A stretch of DNA of 6,350 bases from Promethearchaeota archaeon (GTDB taxonomy: Archaea; Asgardarchaeota; Lokiarchaeia; Sigyniarchaeales; SOKP01). Positions 6,166 through 6,350 of the stretch are shown here, in pieces. Every line of letters starts with the position of its first letter. Position 1 is the stretch's first letter. The translations under genes were made by a program, and so were the position numbers. Location of the stretch: contig JAUWZR010000152.1 of NCBI GenBank assembly GCA_030615235.1, positions 1-6,350 of the forward strand, read 5' to 3'. Under the pieces are notes generated by a model that worked only from the letters and a program-made list of their open reading frames with translations, did not search any database and was not told where the DNA came from.

Positions 6166-6350
6166 ATGTCGTTGCCAATTACTCCAAATGTAATAAAGGT
6201 TCTCCAAGAACAGGGAGAGATAAAAGATGAGCTAGACTTTGCTTTAATGAATTATTTGATTACAAATAGAGGAACCGGTTATACCGCTTGTCAGCCCCAA
6301 CTTGTCGAACTCGAGAATAGTAAACAAGCAATTAAAATGAATATTGATAA
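6166..6350 (+). CDS. Unrecognised protein, N-terminal fragment (cut by window edge)
   Basis: An ATG at 6166 opens a frame of 61 codons that remains open at the window end; a stop in frame at 6148-6150 limits it upstream. The visible residues begin MSLPITPNVIKVLQEQGEIK and continue with an acidic helical stretch (DELDFALMNYLI, 21-32), then NRGTGYTACQPQLVELE (34-50). There is no signal peptide, membrane segment or cofactor motif in this part. I do not recognise a family. It does not resemble the CCA-adding enzyme often found near thpR. Codon use looks like that of the other genes, and position and promoter spacing support a real gene. Confidence 0.65.
   Translation, partial: MSLPITPNVIKVLQEQGEIKDELDFALMNYLITNRGTGYTACQPQLVELENSKQAIKMNID

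Noticed and set aside
1..6350. CRISPR arrays, tRNA or rRNA genes, transposon ends
   Set aside because: No spaced direct repeats, cloverleaf-like segments, rRNA-like GC-rich stretches or transposase motifs were found on reading either strand.

Overview
This AT-rich window most likely comes from an archaeon. A DUF211 protein (an archaeal family), an archaeal-type ThpR and TATA-box-like elements at leaderless or short-leader spacing before several genes all point that way. The cysteine-rich ferredoxin-like protein and the kinase-like protein suggest an Asgard (Lokiarchaeia-like) lineage, but this rests on family recall and no marker gene was seen that proves it.

Minus-strand block (1-3336). Reading leftward from a divergent promoter region there are three genes: a family 2 glycoside hydrolase (3336-1453), a 19-cysteine iron-sulfur protein with two C-terminal ferredoxin clusters (1377-562), and the N-terminal 175 residues of a class I/II PLP-dependent aminotransferase that runs off the left edge (527-1). 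The gaps are 75 and 34 bp. Each gap carries a TATA-like element, so the genes may be transcribed separately although they are collinear.

Divergent intergenic region (3337-3484). Its 148 bp hold a TATA box for each direction. An imperfect inverted repeat brackets the hydrolase TATA box. A perfect 19-bp palindrome lies at the expected transcription start of the rightward operon.

Plus-strand block (3485-6350). A kinase-like protein of unknown function (3485-4456, TTG start), thpR (RNA 2',3'-cyclic phosphodiesterase, 4486-5058) and a HAD phosphatase (5059-5754) look like one operon: the first gap is 29 bp, and the thpR stop codon directly abuts the HAD start codon. A DUF211 gene (5853-6113) and the start of an unrecognised gene (6166 to the right edge) follow, each with its own promoter-like element.

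The most interesting parts are the kinase-like/ThpR/HAD operon, which could be a nucleotide or RNA-end phosphate module, and the palindrome in front of it. The cysteine-rich protein comes next. The other genes are recognisable housekeeping or accessory metabolic genes. No RNA genes, CRISPR arrays, insertion sequences or attachment sites were seen.
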